Shown piece by piece: positions 19,153 through 31,399 of a stretch of 64,000 nucleotides of DNA. The notes beneath the pieces were generated by a model. It saw only the letters and a program-made list of their open reading frames with translations, had not been told where the DNA came from and searched no databases. The position numbers were made by a program, and so were the translations under genes. Positions within the stretch are counted from its first letter, which is position 1. Each line of letters opens with the position of its first letter. Source of the DNA: Heliocidaris erythrogramma (Eukaryota; Echinodermata; Echinoidea; Camarodonta; Echinometridae); NCBI GenBank assembly GCA_025617745.1, contig CM046853.1:48290934-48354933 (forward strand). Direction: 5' to 3'.

Positions 19153-21360
19153 AGGAGTGCAAAGGAAAGCAAATTGGTGTTAAATATACGCATATGAAAC
19201 TAAGAGTATTCACGATTAATCTTACTTTCAGGTTTCAATAATTTATACTACTTTGGACGTAGGTCATTATAATGTATTCGATGTTTAATCCTTTAATAAT
19301 TGTCTTCATCCTCTAATACCATCCCTTTTCTCGTTATAATGTACATACGTCAAATGTGTTTTGGCCTGTAAAAAATAGTCCACATTGAAAGTTTGGCCAC
19401 ACTGAGCTGTAAAATAAACACATTTGTTCTAAAATTTCGAATGCCTATTTTATGTAAAATACATATACATGCAGACAATTAACAACTTTTTTGTCGTTGT
19501 CATTCTTGTTGTTTGGTGTTTTATGAGAGCATAGCACGTGGTTTTACATGAATTTTTTTTTTTAGGTGACATCATTTCCCGTGATTATTATTATTTAGTT
19601 TTTGACATTTTAGTTAAAAACAACCCAATTTCCTGGATGATAAGCAATTTACAGTTGATGTAAGTTTCTATCGAAATGTAAATCTTATTACCAGCATTCA
19701 AGATCAGTTATAATGTCCGCTTGGTGATGTGTTGCATTAAATTGTGCATTTATAACAAAGCATTGACGTAGGCATAATTCTGTAATCATCCTTTTAGCTT
19801 TCTCAAAATAAGGTTGGCGGGCCTACTTTTTGCAGTCTAACGTCTCCCTTTTCGTGATGTGGATTGGTAGATCTATCTTCACTTTTCTTTCTTCGCCAAT
19901 TTATTTGGCGACCGCTCTTCCCTATCATGATTCAAGTTTCGTTCAAAGCTGCAAATCATTTAAATTCGCCTAGCTTTCATTTTAGGTGTCAACTATCTTT
20001 CATTAGACTTTAAATATCATAAAGCACTTTAACGAGTCTTTTAATCATGGTAGTTAAGCTTCTTTTTATAACGGCTGTTACAGAGATATTTAAAAACCAT
20101 TTGCTATATCGTGCATGAACAAACGTTTCCCGAGATCCCGAAGTGACAAAACAGTGGCACAACAGTAACAATTAGTGACAAAATCGAGAAAAAATCGTCT
20201 GAAGAATGGCGAACATATTACACTTTGTTCCTTAGTTAAACTTTGTCGATCTAAATGTTCTTTCAAATGTTTAAAGGAATTCAATAAAGTTACATTTTAG
20301 ACTTGTCTTAAACACAGTCACGAGACATAAACTATATGCAGAGATTCCGATATGGTTATAATTCAGGGCGGACACAAGAAATGAGTTAAAGGACATATGA
20401 CATGACTGATATTCGCTATAATTATCCTGATTATATGAAGAAATGTCTTATGTACCCGAACAAAAAGTTGAGATTTCCGTTGCTTTGGGGCGTGTCCTGT
20501 TTATGTGTGAATACAATCTTCTTCGCATAAGCCATGTAGAAAGGACCATTATTATGAATGAAGGCAGTAGTTTCCTCGCCTACAGGATGCATCTTAACAG
20601 GTCTTATGTAGACTTGTTTCTTAACAAAATAATGGACATAATTATTTAGAAGAACGTTTGAAGGAAAAAAAAGGTGTAATCATCAGAAGAAGGTTGAATG
20701 GTTGGCAAAGGATCTCTTAATCAGTTCAAGAAAGATTCGAAATCGAAATCTGGAAAGTATGTCACGATGCAGAGGTTCAGTAGCATTAGCTTTTGAACCC
20801 AAGTTTACCATTTTAGTTCCCCCTAAAATGGCCTTCCTATATAGCATAAAAAACTGACTGTATACGAAACAGTCACAATGCAAAGTTATGTAGAATGGAT
20901 ATATCCTAGGGCGATTGTTGGCACCATTCATGTCATTGAAAAGAATAAGGGTCATACTGATCTCGCTGTAAAATCACCCCACCCTACTTACTATATATAG
21001 AAAGGGAAGACAATATGGGAAACGCCTGCGGGTTATCGTTAGAAATACTTCCCCTGAAGGATAGCATCCAGCTATCTACTTCATAGTCTTCTGAGTAAGC
21101 TTAATTGAGTCTGGGAGAGAGCAGAATGACATGAATGTGTAATTAGTTTCCAAATAGCTGGAGGATTGAAGAAGAAATATATATCTACATTATCCTTGAG
21201 ATGGGACTCTATCAGACCATTTATTAGCTTGCATCATTGTGCATCATGTGTTGTGTATGGTAGACTGGCCCCATATCTTGCTTGCAAGAGGTGACCTCCC
21301 CCTTCACCCTATGTGGTTTTAGATTTGTCCGTGTCTTAAAAAATGTGTCATCTCCCTCCT
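19153..21360. other. intergenic, no gene seen
   Basis: Over 2 kb of AT-rich sequence without recognised repeats. A 90-codon minus-strand frame (20683-20955) and a 68-codon plus frame (20443-20649) have mixed amino-acid content but no domain I can name. They are left uncalled. Confidence 0.5.
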
Positions 21361-21369
21361 GAAAATTGT

Positions 21370-21408
21370 GTCATCCCCCCCCCCCCCCCCACACACACAC
21401 CCACCCAA

Positions 21409-21452
<44 letters not shown>

Positions 21453-21725
21453 ATATATATATATATCCCTCCGTCCGTTTCTCTCTCTAACCCGTCTCTC
21501 CCCTTAACTATATCATTATGATGTATACAGCCTCTGTGATTTAGCCACGCCCATTGTCTTCGAAGATGTGACCCTTCCCCCTTCCTCTCTTCCCATCTCT
21601 CCCGTTCACGATATCATATGATTTATACAGCCTGTGTGTTTTAACCTGGTCTGTGCCTTGGCAGATGACTCTTTCTCTCTCTTTCTCTCTCTCTCTCTCT
21701 CTCGCTCTCTCTCCTTCCCTTCCTT
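21370..21725. repeat. duplicated polypyrimidine microsatellite block
   Basis: A C run (about 21377-21390), (CT)n at about 21414-21450, (TA)n at about 21453-21466, and a second (CT)n at about 21667-21712. The phrases ACTATATCATTATGATGTATACAG and, 90 bp on, ATATCATATGATTTATACAGCC each followed by CCTGTGTG-like words suggest an internal duplication. Confidence 0.7.
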
Positions 21726-22231
21726 TCTCACCACTTCTCCCCTTCACTCTATCACACGATTTTATAGCCTGTGTGTATTAAGCTTACTCCTCTTTCTTGT
21801 ATTTGGTTATTATAGATTGTGATCGGAGAAAATTATGGAACGCCGGGCCATGTTTTACGACGTGTCGGAACAACAGCGCCATGAAAAATGCATTACGGTA
21901 AGGAGTAGGCTGTCAGAATAACCGCGCATAATCGATCATATACTTGTACCTCAATCCACAAGGGGGAACGGCTACCTTTATCGAGTCTTGATAGAAAAAG
22001 GCCGATGCTTGTATATGTTTTGTTACCAGGATGAGCTATCTTGAATATACTGAGATTAATAAGTTTTTTTATTGGTGATCATACCTCTACAGTGACATGA
22101 TGCAATGGTGAATCTAAAGTAGATAGTAAAGTATTGGCGGTTACCTAACTTTTGTGTAAAAATTGGTGTACCAGGCTATGTCCCAAGAAATTTCAGTGTT
22201 TTGTCTTTATAAATCTATATTCCTGTACTGC

Positions 22232-22330
22232 ATCTCTCTCTCTCTCTCTCTCTCTCTCCCTCTCCCTCTCACTCCCCATCTCTCTCTCTCTCTCTTTATA
22301 TATATATATATATATATATATAATTATATA
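22232..22330. repeat. (CT)n and (TA)n microsatellites
   Basis: (CT)n at about 22232-22258 and 22279-22295 followed by about 13 TA units to 22322. Confidence 0.92.
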
Positions 22331-22485
22331 AAAAATAAAAAATAAGTGTCCTGCGTCGGTTGATGAAAAATACGCAAAAGGTAATGATGAATAAGACAAC
22401 CCTTAAGAGATAAAATAATTTTATCAAATTTTCGCCCATAGGGCTATACATGTATATAATTATATATAAAATCATATGTGTCTGT

Positions 22486-22626
22486 CTGTTTCTCTCTCTC
22501 TCTCTCTCTCTCTCTAGCTATATATCTAATATATATTATATTAGTAAGGGTGTATGTGCGCGTCGGTGTGGACGCTGGTGTGGGTGTAAGGGTGTGTGTG
22601 TGTGTGTGTGTGAGGGTGTGGGGTGC

Positions 22627-22652
<26 letters not shown>
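22486..22652. repeat. (TC)n and (GT)n microsatellites
   Basis: (TC)n at about 22488-22515 and two (GT)n arrays at about 22590-22611 and 22625-22650. All frames through them are artefacts. Confidence 0.92.
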
Positions 22653-22658
<6 letters not shown>

Positions 22659-22739
22659 CATAGTTACCTTCTATTCGTTTCTTACTCTGTCTCTCAATTT
22701 CAGTTTGTGTCTGTCTCCCATTTACACATACTTATGATT

Positions 22740-24175
22740 ATATCCAGGGGACTATGTACGTGTGATTGTTTCTATTCGTAGGGAAAGACAAATGTTCTCC
22801 ACCTCGTTTTATTGATGCGGCCGTGAACTGCCCTATAAATGCTATTACTTTTATCGCCACGAGTTGAACTTAACGCTCCATCATTGTGCACTAGCTTTTC
22901 TCTGAACAAGTCAATATAACATTCTATAGTGCATCTTGCCCTTTCATTGCCGGCCTCCTTTTTTGTTTTAAAGCAGTGTCTTCAACAAAATTATATATGG
23001 TTCCACTAGTGGATGAAATTGATGATATAAATGATATAAGTGACATCATTTGCGTTGTAGAATAACGAAACGGGGCCGGATTATCATATTATTAATAAAA
23101 TCTGATGAAATTTATTTCAATATTCAGATTCTTGTCCAGCTGCTATTTCAAACACCAAGTTGTACACTCCTACAGACTTGTTTTATACTGTCTTCTAATA
23201 GGGAGAGAAGTGCGTGCATGGCATTGAAAAGGGGGAAGAGCGACAAGGTTGAGTATATTGTGGCCAGCAGGGGGAGAAACACGTCCGAATGTATATTCAA
23301 GCGTGGTTTGTGCCTACTAACATCTTTTCTGTATTTACTCGGGTAACTCGATTGACAGGGAGTTATTTGTCAAATGACTGCCCTGGATCGGGTAGGTAGA
23401 GAATGAAGTCGGGCTCAAGCACTCTGAAAAGCACACACCAGTCTATTCAAACAGATACCTTTCTCTTTTACTTCCATTGCAATCAATAAATAGGGAAACT
23501 GACTTCTTGCATGAACGAGCATCGGAATTAACCATCAGCGGCGATGACAAACATGAAATGTACCAATATGTTCATATACAGTCATTAATGATTGTGAACC
23601 CTCATGGGCGGGGATTTTAACGACAAAGATAAAAGCATGCCTTTCGACAATCAAACTTCATTTCGATTTTGATATTCCACTCCTAAAATAAAATAATGGA
23701 AATATGATTAGTTCCATTAAAACTATTCTCAGGAGACCTGTTTTTATAATGAAATAAGTGACTGAAGACTGAAGAATGAGATATTTATAGGACTAAGTCA
23801 CTTTTATATCAATCTGCCGTGACACTGACCGGTATTGTAAACGTAGAATGCAGTCATAAAGAAGCATTACACTATGTTGCTCAATGAAACTATCAATTTA
23901 ATTATTTTTATTGCTTGTCATGAAGCGAATTGGCCGCAGGAAAAAAAAAACCCATCTAGGTGCGTGTATGTGTTTAACGCAACAATAAATAAGTAACAAC
24001 GTACCGGTAACATGATTTTAATTGGAAATATACTCTACTGGTTTGGCAGTTTGGTTTGCAGTCATAAGATGGATTGCTGTGACTGTTTATATGTACATTC
24101 ACATGAGCCTAAATATACTTATCTTATTGTTAATTTCGGCATTGTATGAATAATAACTTTAAAGATGCGATTTGC
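22740..24175. other. intergenic, no gene seen
   Basis: The only long frame (23050-23346, 98 codons) has no recognised domain. Confidence 0.5.
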
Positions 24176-24197
24176 CTTTAGTTAGAATAGATAGAAA

Positions 24198-24381
24198 GTC
24201 CCTCTCCGATCTCACTCTCTTTCTCTCTCTATCTCTTTCTCTCTCTCTCTTTCTCCCTCCCTCCCTCTCCATCTCTCTCTCCCGCTCTCTATCTCTTTCT
24301 CTCTCTCTCTCCCTCTCTCTCCCTCCCTCCCTCTCTCTCTCTCTCCCTCCCTCCCTCTCCCTCTCCCCCCCTCTCTCTCTA

Positions 24382-24421
<40 letters not shown>

Positions 24422-24458
24422 CCTTTCTCCCCCTCTCTCTCTCTCCCACTGTACTGTA
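24198..24458. repeat. 260-bp polypyrimidine tract
   Basis: Nearly pure C/T on the plus strand, built from CTCTCTCT, CCCTCCCTCCCTCT and CTATCTCTTTCT words. Frames of 84-111 codons on both strands are purely low-complexity (Ser/Leu/Pro or Arg/Glu). Such tracts can form triplex (H-DNA). Confidence 0.93.
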
Positions 24459-24459
24459 C

Positions 24460-25715
24460 AAAGCATCTCACTCTACCCCGTCTTTCTCCCTCTCCGTCTT
24501 CATGTAGCTGCCTAGATAATTTCAATGAACAAAAACCAGTGTAAATTTAACCACAATCTTGAAAGTAATTTGAAAATATATGGCAGACGTATTTTTTTCT
24601 CTGCATGCGGAGTTAAACAGATATATACTCTTTGTGAATTGTACAGGAAAAGAGGGAGGGTTTGTTATGCATTTAAACGTTGCAGCTGAACAATTGAGGT
24701 GTCTACTGCTGACTAAATGTACAAGCCATCAAATTGACAGACAATTGAGATAAACGCAGTGAAAAAAGGTTATAATTAGAAAGCTCCGACCTCTGTAAAA
24801 TAAGGAGGCCGACGTTATTATGAATAATGGATTATCAATCTATTTCCCACGTAGCTGATATTTCTATTTTATCTCTCCATAATCTTCCTTTTTCCCCTTT
24901 TTTTTACTGTTCCTATCTTTCAATATGTTCATGTTTCATAGGGAAGTCATGACTGTGTGTGTGGGTGTGGGTGTATGCGCGGGGGTGAATGACCGTCTGT
25001 ATGGTTGTGTGGGTTGATAAGCATAGAACAGGTTTAAACATGTTTATTTTGTCTCTTTACATTACAACAACCATGGTTAACAGGATCTATATTATTAGAA
25101 CGTATAATCCCGACATCATCATATTTCACATTCGACGTCCATGTATATCACCCTTAATGTCACTATATAGCCACTGCAGTCCAAACGAGGAGATGCTAAA
25201 GAAAAGAAAAGTGTCTACGGACATTGATGACCACAAGTGGCCTACTGACCTCAAGATACGTGCAATGGTCACTCCATAGACGTCAAAATTAATGACTATT
25301 ATGGCCCATTTCTACTGTCTTCCGTCTACTAGTTTCTCCCTATGGTGATGATAGTCAAAGAATTAATTATCAGTGCAAAGTATTTGAAAAACGGAGAAAA
25401 AAGACAAATAAAAACAATATACATGTACTTTAAAATAATGATTGATGAACTGGCTATTTTATCATGATAACTTCTCCCGGCTACAGGAGGTTGATTGCAA
25501 GATTTTCGCACACACATCCCTACTCTTTGCAATTCTTGTGCACTCTTGCAGTGTTATTCCACACCAGGTTAATGTTCTTTCTCCAGTTGATCCTGGGCTT
25601 CCCTCTTGATCTAATACCTTCTACATTTCCTTCCAACATAATATTATATCTTTCAAGAAGCAATGGTGTATTTTGATGCGACCAGTGTATTTTATCTTTC
25701 TTTCTTCCTAGTCCT
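24460..25715. other. intergenic, no gene seen
   Basis: No repeats or coding signal beyond short GT-rich runs at about 24955-24980. Confidence 0.5.
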
Positions 25716-25719
25716 GTTC

Positions 25720-25967
25720 GCGGTTCGCGGATCGCGGTTCGAGTCCCGCCGCGGCACTAATGTCCTTTGGCAAGACATTAATCTACATTTGCCACTCTCC
25801 ACCCAGGTGTAGTAAATGGGTACCTGGTAGGAATGTATTCCTTGAAATGCTTTGAGCGCCTTATAGGGCAGCTCGGCTAAAGCCAGGGTAATATTGGAGC
25901 GCCTTGAGCACCATTGGTGGATACGAGCGCTATATAAATACCCAATATTATTATTAGTAGTATTATG
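25720..25967 (+). mobile_element. tRNA-derived SINE (GCGCTATATAAATA tail), copy 1
   Basis: A pol III B-box-like GGTTCGAGTCCCGCC is at 25736-25750. The body TGTCCTTTGGCAAGACATTAATCTACATTTGCC is followed by CACCCAGGTG, AAATGGGTACCTGG and GAGCGCCTTGAGC blocks, and the tail is GAGCGCTATATAAATA then (ATT)n. The same body and tail are on the minus strand at 48095-48385. The tRNA head is degraded here (GC-rich CGCGGTTCGCGG), so the A box is not recognisable. Confidence 0.8.
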
Positions 25968-26760
25968 TTAGGAGAGTTTGTTCAAATCCTACCGTATGCG
26001 ATACTTCTTTGTGCTTCTACAAGGTATCAGAGTTACTGCCATGTATTTAATATTCACAGGGCGGTCTGTCTTATCCGGAATTTTTTAAACATGCGTCAAC
26101 GAGAGAACATTCAGCCTACTGAATTGCAAGGCATACATTGACTTGATGCATTTCATACTGACAACACTTTTCGGATAGTTTTCTTTCTGTTTGTACACAT
26201 AATGCACATACAGTGTGTTAATGCAGTGCTACATCCAAGATAGCTGTGCAGCGCATAAACTGATGGACAGACCTGTGTCAAGTTATATGGCCTACTATAT
26301 TGGATCAATAGATGTATTGATCAACAACAGGTGATAACTCTTTTACACAATGATCAATTACTATCTCAAGCTACATTTTCTTCGACGGATACTCGCAGGC
26401 AGCCGAGAAATATTCGGAGAAATCGTATGAATTTTCAGGCATAGGATATTCTCTGATATACGTAAGACCTCGAAAACACTCGGAGGCCGAATGCCTATAT
26501 TCTTTAACAGCATACAGTAATGAATAAGGAGTAACTTGAAGAATAGAATGATGGATTCCTATATTTTATTCATCAGGGTGAAGAGAAACCAAGTGTAGCA
26601 GGATAATGATGTTCTTGCATTCAAAACGGGAAGACGGATACTAGATCTGTAGAACCGTTACTTTCTTTGAATTATTGATAAGTGAAGTAAATGATGCATG
26701 CCAAAAACACAGATTGCAGGATTATAAGCTCTATAGTCGTAGTAGTAACAGCAGCAGCAA
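25968..26760. other. intergenic, no gene seen
   Basis: No recognised feature. Confidence 0.5.
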
Positions 26761-26769
26761 TGATAGTTT

Positions 26770-26834
26770 TATTAGTAGTAGTAGTATAGTAGTAGTCGTA
26801 GTAGCACTCGTAGTAGTATAGTAGTATAGTAGTA

Positions 26835-26882
<48 letters not shown>

Positions 26883-26918
26883 CAGTAGTAGTAGTAGTAT
26901 AGTAGTAGTAATATTATA
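26770..26918. repeat. (TAG)n trinucleotide array, left of palindrome
   Basis: Imperfect TAG/GTA repeats ending with a 37-bp phrase (AGCAGTAGTAGTAGTAGTAT and onward to AATATTAT) that recurs in direct orientation to the right of the palindrome (about 27480-27516). Confidence 0.9.
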
Positions 26919-26950
26919 TGATCTTTGAAGGTTTGCATGGTGGAGCTTAT

Positions 26951-27434
26951 AACGTGGAGAAGGTTTACGGTTCACCATGTGTTGGTAGGAGGAAAGGGAA
27001 AAAGAAAATTGGAGATGGATAGACGAGAAAGGATGACAAGAGAGAAAAGAAGAAATAATCTTTCGTGACACTGGGTGAAGTCCTGAAAAGGACTGTAGAC
27101 CAGATGAGATGAGAGGAGAAGACTTGGTTGATGACCGATGGATGAGCAGCGATGGATTGAGTAGCGAAGGTTTGAGTAGATGAGGCTTGAGTAGGAGGTC
27201 TCATCTACTCAAACCTTCGCTACTCAATCCATCGCTGCTCATCCATCGGTCATCAACCAAGTCTTCTCCTCTCATCTCATCTGGTCTACAGTCCTTTTCA
27301 GGACTTCACCCAGTGTCACGAAAGATTATTTCTTCTTTCTCTCTTGTCATCCTTTCTCGTCTATCCATCTCCAATTTTCTTTTTCCCTTTCCTCCTACCA
27401 ACACACATGGTGAACCGTAAACCTTCTCCACGTT
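26951..27434. repeat. near-perfect 484-bp palindrome
   Basis: Left arm 26951-27184, loop of 15 nt (27185-27199), right arm 27200-27434. Reading the right arm in reverse complement reproduces the left arm from AACGTGGAGAAGG to GTAGATGAG. The only differences are two small indels (an extra GT in TGTGTGTTGG on the right, one A missing in the AGAAAAGAAG run) and no substitutions. Open frames within the arms are not shared intact between them. Any transcript would form a ~230-bp hairpin. It could be a recent foldback duplication, an arm kept identical by gene conversion, or a sequencing or assembly foldback artefact. Confidence 0.9.
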
Positions 27435-27528
27435 AGTAATATTATAGTAGTATATTAAAGTAGTAGTAGTAGTAGTAGTAGCAGTAGTAGTAGTAGTATA
27501 GTAGTAGTAATATTATAGTAGTATATTA

Positions 27529-27559
<31 letters not shown>

Positions 27560-27560
27560 T
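27435..27560. repeat. (TAG)n array, right of palindrome
   Basis: Contains two tandem copies of a ~75-bp higher-order unit (AATATTATAGTAGTATATTAAAG plus TAG repeats). Confidence 0.88.
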
Positions 27561-28119
27561 TGTCAGGATTTATATAAAAATTGAATTTAAAAGGTCCATT
27601 GATCAATGGTTTTCATTGAGAAAACACAAAGAAGATTCCATGTCCAGCAAGTTAGAATAAAACCGATAGCTGCTGCTATCTCGTGGACAAAATGTAACGT
27701 GAGTAACCGTGACGCGAGTATTCCTGTGAAATCTGCAAAAATGATGGGTCCAGTAATTTTCAATTGTCACCCAGTGGAAGTCTCCCTATAGTATGGTTCT
27801 TTTAAAAGGGTAAAATAATTTTTCAAGAAAGCCTCATACTAGCACACTTTTCATTTAAGCCCTCTGCAATGTATGCATGTCCAAATTATGTAACGTGACG
27901 GTGAGTAACATTAGTTGGGCTAGCAGTAATTACAGTTCCTCTTCTAAGGTTTTGGTTCTATATAGGTACTCCAATAAGTATACATTGTGTTAACTAAAAC
28001 TTATTTAGCTGATACATGTAATAAGAGAATAAGAGCTGAAAATGTAACTCAATACCTCTTTCTAATGTAATATGGGTAACAGTGGATGTCCAGAAGCGGA
28101 AGCTTTAATAAGTTATTAG
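27561..28119. other. intergenic, no gene seen
   Basis: A 61-codon frame at 27606-27791 has no recognised domain. Confidence 0.5.
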
Positions 28120-28434
28120 GGAGTTTTCGAATGTGTCAACCTGAACGCCGTCCTAGATCCTCCCAGCGGCAATGGACTGCTTTGTGTTAACTGCATACAA
28201 AGTAGGTGAAGCATGAAGCTAACAATGGGTGACGCAAGGTTCACGTTTTCGAGAAGACGGCAATGCCATGTTTGACGCGTTCTCGATCTGACTAGTGGAC
28301 GATCTGACTAGTGGAGAAGCCAGTGGACGGGTGAGCCGTTCTTGCACAAAGCGCAGTATGCAGTCCATTGTAAGCAGTCCATTGTAGCTGGGAGGATCTA
28401 GGACGGCGTTCACGTCGACACATTCGAAAACTCC
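28120..28434. mobile_element. 315-bp MITE with ~64-bp inverted ends
   Basis: Ends start GGAGTTTTCGAATGTGTC and continue through GAACGCCGTCCTAGATCC and CTCCCAGC to CAATGGACTGCTT, inverted at 28370-28434 with few mismatches. TTATTAG (left) and ATATTAG (right) flank it, a near-perfect 7-bp target duplication. Inside is a short tandem repeat of GATCTGACTAGTGGA (about 28285-28315). Confidence 0.75.
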
Positions 28435-28685
28435 ATATTAGTTAAAACCACGTTCACAGTCGTCCTTATAGCTGTAGTGTTGCATATCACATCTTGCGGT
28501 ACAGTCATTTGGTATACCGTATATATCATATGACAATCAAGATTCGAAGAGAATTCATTTCCACACGCCCCTTGTATAGTCACACCGTAGAATGGAAAGT
28601 CGAGACCTAGTTTTAGTATGCCGCCGGGCATGTTTTCATTGATTTTCTTCGGACAAAAATAATTATACGTAGCATGATCATGCAA
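28435..28685 (-). CDS. hypothetical reading frame, possible exon fragment
   Basis: The minus-strand frame is open for 91 codons from a Met at 28685 and runs into the MITE at 28434. It contains KLGLDFPFYGVTIQGACGNE, then LDCHMIYTVYQMTVPQDVIC and several evenly spaced Cys, and reads like an extracellular domain more than random translation. I cannot name a family, and no upstream exon or convincing splice sites were identified. Confidence 0.2.
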
Positions 28686-28689
28686 AAGA

Positions 28690-29190
28690 CAAAAACAATC
28701 CCCCGTTTGGGATCACAAAATAGAGTAGGAAGACAAGACAGGTCATGCCATTCAAGATTATTGGTCAGTAATTGTTACTGAATTTGAATGAAGAACAAAT
28801 TCTGCCGCTGATGTTTTGTTTCGTTTTGTGTTACTTTTATTGTCATTAAATTGCACTCAAGAATGAGTTTGCAAGACAACGATTTTCGCGTGGGTACTTG
28901 CTCCTTATAGTCAGATATCTGATCAATTTTCATATTTTCAATGCCTTCAGGATTAAGAAACTTTGATTTCAGGGTCGCAGTTTTTTTCGAAAAGATATAG
29001 CCTGCAGAGGAGATAACTTGTAGGCAGGTATACTGATATCTGATTTAGCCGAATGTCTGTATTACTTGCTTTAAAAGATCTCTTTTCCCCCTCTCGGTTA
29101 TATTCTCTGTGGTATTCGGGTGTTCCTCACGTTACATTCAGTATGGAAAAAAAAATCGACATCATATGGTCCTTATTTTCCATTCTTTTT
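28690..29190. other. intergenic, no gene seen
   Basis: No recognised feature. Confidence 0.5.
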
Positions 29191-29195
29191 TGTTA

Positions 29196-29580
29196 CCCCC
29201 CCCCCCCCCCCCCCCCCCCTCGTTCAATCTTTTTTTTTTCTTTCTCTCTTTCTCTTTCTCTCTCCTTCAACTTCATCATCTATATTTTGTTCCCGAGGTC
29301 TCTCTCTCTCTCTTCCTCACACTTTCTATTTTCCTCAATCCCTCTCTTTCTCCCCCTTTCCTCCCTCCCTCTTTCTGTCCTCTCCATCAAGTCTCCCCCC
29401 CCCCCTCCCTCTCTCTCCCCCTCCCTCCCTCTCTTTCTCTTTCTCCCTCCCTCACTTCATCCTCTCTCTCTCTCTTTCTCGCACTTTCTATTTTCATCAA
29501 TCTCCCCCCCCCCCTTCCTCTCTCCCTCTTTTTGTTAGCTCCATCGAGTCCACACCCCTCCCTCTTTCTTTCTCTCCCTG
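29196..29580. repeat. long polypyrimidine tract with 24-nt C run
   Basis: A C run of about 24 nt (29196-29219) followed by about 360 bp of C/T-rich DNA with further C runs at about 29395-29404 and 29504-29513. The phrase CGCACTTTCTATTTTCATCAA (about 29479) repeats CACACTTTCTATTTTCCTCAA (about 29318), so a ~160-bp block is duplicated. Frames of ~160 codons here are low-complexity. Confidence 0.9.
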
Positions 29581-31395
29581 TCTAACATACGTAATATAAA
29601 GGCATTCGAAAGGATAATACGGCTTTATCAACTTTTCAGTTCGGTCGTTTTTATATACCGTCAGCATGGTCAGAGAGAACAAGAGGATATCACACGATCG
29701 TACGCTTCGTACAGCAAACCGTTATCAAAGGAAGGTTGAGTTATCTTTCTTCTTCTATAAGCAATGCCTTTCATGAATGCTTCCACCGTAGAAGATACAT
29801 TGTCAACCGGAAACGGAAACGTTGCGGATGCAAGCTCTCACGCATCATCTCGTCTCCATCGTTACCTTGGTAACGCATCATTACATGAAATCAGTTGGAA
29901 CAACATCCCGATCAAGCGTGGCATGTCAATGTTGCAAGCACGGTATGACTCTGCGTGAATGTAAAAGAGAAATACAATTTCAATTGCATCAACCAGCAAG
30001 TGTATTGTTCTCTATTGATCACACTTTTCCAATATCTGGATGCTCAGAAAATAAGGCCTTTTATTGCTTTGTTGTTCCCCCGTGAGGAGAATGAATAATA
30101 ATAGGAGAGCATCCTTCTCCTGCCAAGATTTTCTGATTACTCACGTAATGCATGTATTCCAAGTGGCCTTATCTCCAGCATTCTAATCATTTGTTTTGTA
30201 TACACGTGTTTTATTACTTTTTGACAAGAATTGGATGACAATATTTGCAGTAAAAAGAAAAAAAAAGAATAATCTTAAATATCAAACTTTCATTTGCCAT
30301 GAAGTGCCGAATGGCACGATTGCAGGCTTGTCACGATTGCAGGCTTGTCACGAGTGTCGTTACACGCAAACAATAGGCACCAATTAATAATATTGCATTA
30401 TGCGTTACAAAAGCTTTGCATAATAACCTATTTTCGGTCTTAATGCTTTGCGACTTGACAATTCTTATATAACCTGATAATTACGTAGTAGCTTTATATA
30501 CTAGAAATTTAAGAACAACGAAAATCCATTTATAAAAGTACTCCTTGAGTTATTTGAGAGGCATGTGGAGAGTTAGTCAAGTAATAAAATTACGTTTGAA
30601 CATCTGAACTGATTCAATGAAGATTCATTGTGTTTTATAATCATTTTAAAAAATAAAAAAATCTAGGAAGGAACATTTTCATTTAGTGTTAATAACATTT
30701 TTGTCCGTATAACAAACGTTTCAACAGGGCATTGTCGGAAGCGTATATTTTTGCAGCAGAAGCAAACAACAGAGTAATTCTACTTTTTTTTAAATTGGTA
30801 ATCAAGAAAGCGCCATAAAAATCAAACACGCATGTGCATACAAAACTATGATAAATTGATTTGATCAGGCCAAGGAGGGCATAGTTTTCAGAGGCCAATC
30901 CTTTTGCTGCTAGGTCAAATTCTTTCCTCACAAGGTACCCTTATTTCAAACAGACGGCTCTTGGTAATACTGAATCAGGAAAATATCGTTTGGACGTATA
31001 TTAAGTGATATGAGATGCCCTTCATGGATGAAAGGCGAACATCAAACAACCAAACATAATACACCGTGTACATTGAAAACAAATTGTTTAGAAGTTCATC
31101 CGTGTTTGAACACATACAAGCAAGCTTGATCGACAACGAGTTTTCATCTCTCATCAGCTACTTACATTCCACTGTAAGCATTTCAAACAGCTGTGCAGAA
31201 TAGGAGAAATGTCAATGTCGTAAGTCCGACCGGATAAACGGGTATTATCACCCAAAGCCTCCTGCACTCCAATACTAAACACCGTTCCATTTTGGTCGTT
31301 TTTAATCGGTACAGTATTCCCACTCGCATCCAGGGAGGAGTGGACATCTGGCCACTATGAATCATATTAATGTACGCCCCTCCCACTCTTTTATT
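29581..31395. other. intergenic, no gene seen
   Basis: Includes a 19-bp tandem duplication (CACGATTGCAGGCTTGT, about 30316-30352). Reading frames at 29764-30085 have no recognised domain. Confidence 0.5.
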
Positions 31396-31399
31396 CTTG

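Noticed and set aside
24159-24507. 84-111-codon frames on both strands
   Set aside because: Pure Ser/Leu/Pro or Arg/Glu translation of a polypyrimidine tract; no complexity.
25736-25750. tRNA gene
   Set aside because: Only a B-box-like sequence; the surrounding body and tail match a SINE copy at 48095-48385. The same applies to the heads at 39850, 47869 and 52023.
26672-27071. Tyr- and Leu-rich minus-strand frames
   Set aside because: Translations of the TAG trinucleotide array and palindrome arm.
26965-27420. Matching 77-79-codon frames in both palindrome arms
   Set aside because: They end alike (THGEP) but the arm indels put the middles in different frames, so no protein is conserved.
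29053-29599. Three overlapping ~160-codon frames
   Set aside because: Products of a C/T-rich tract with homopolymers; all three frames stay open for the same compositional reason.
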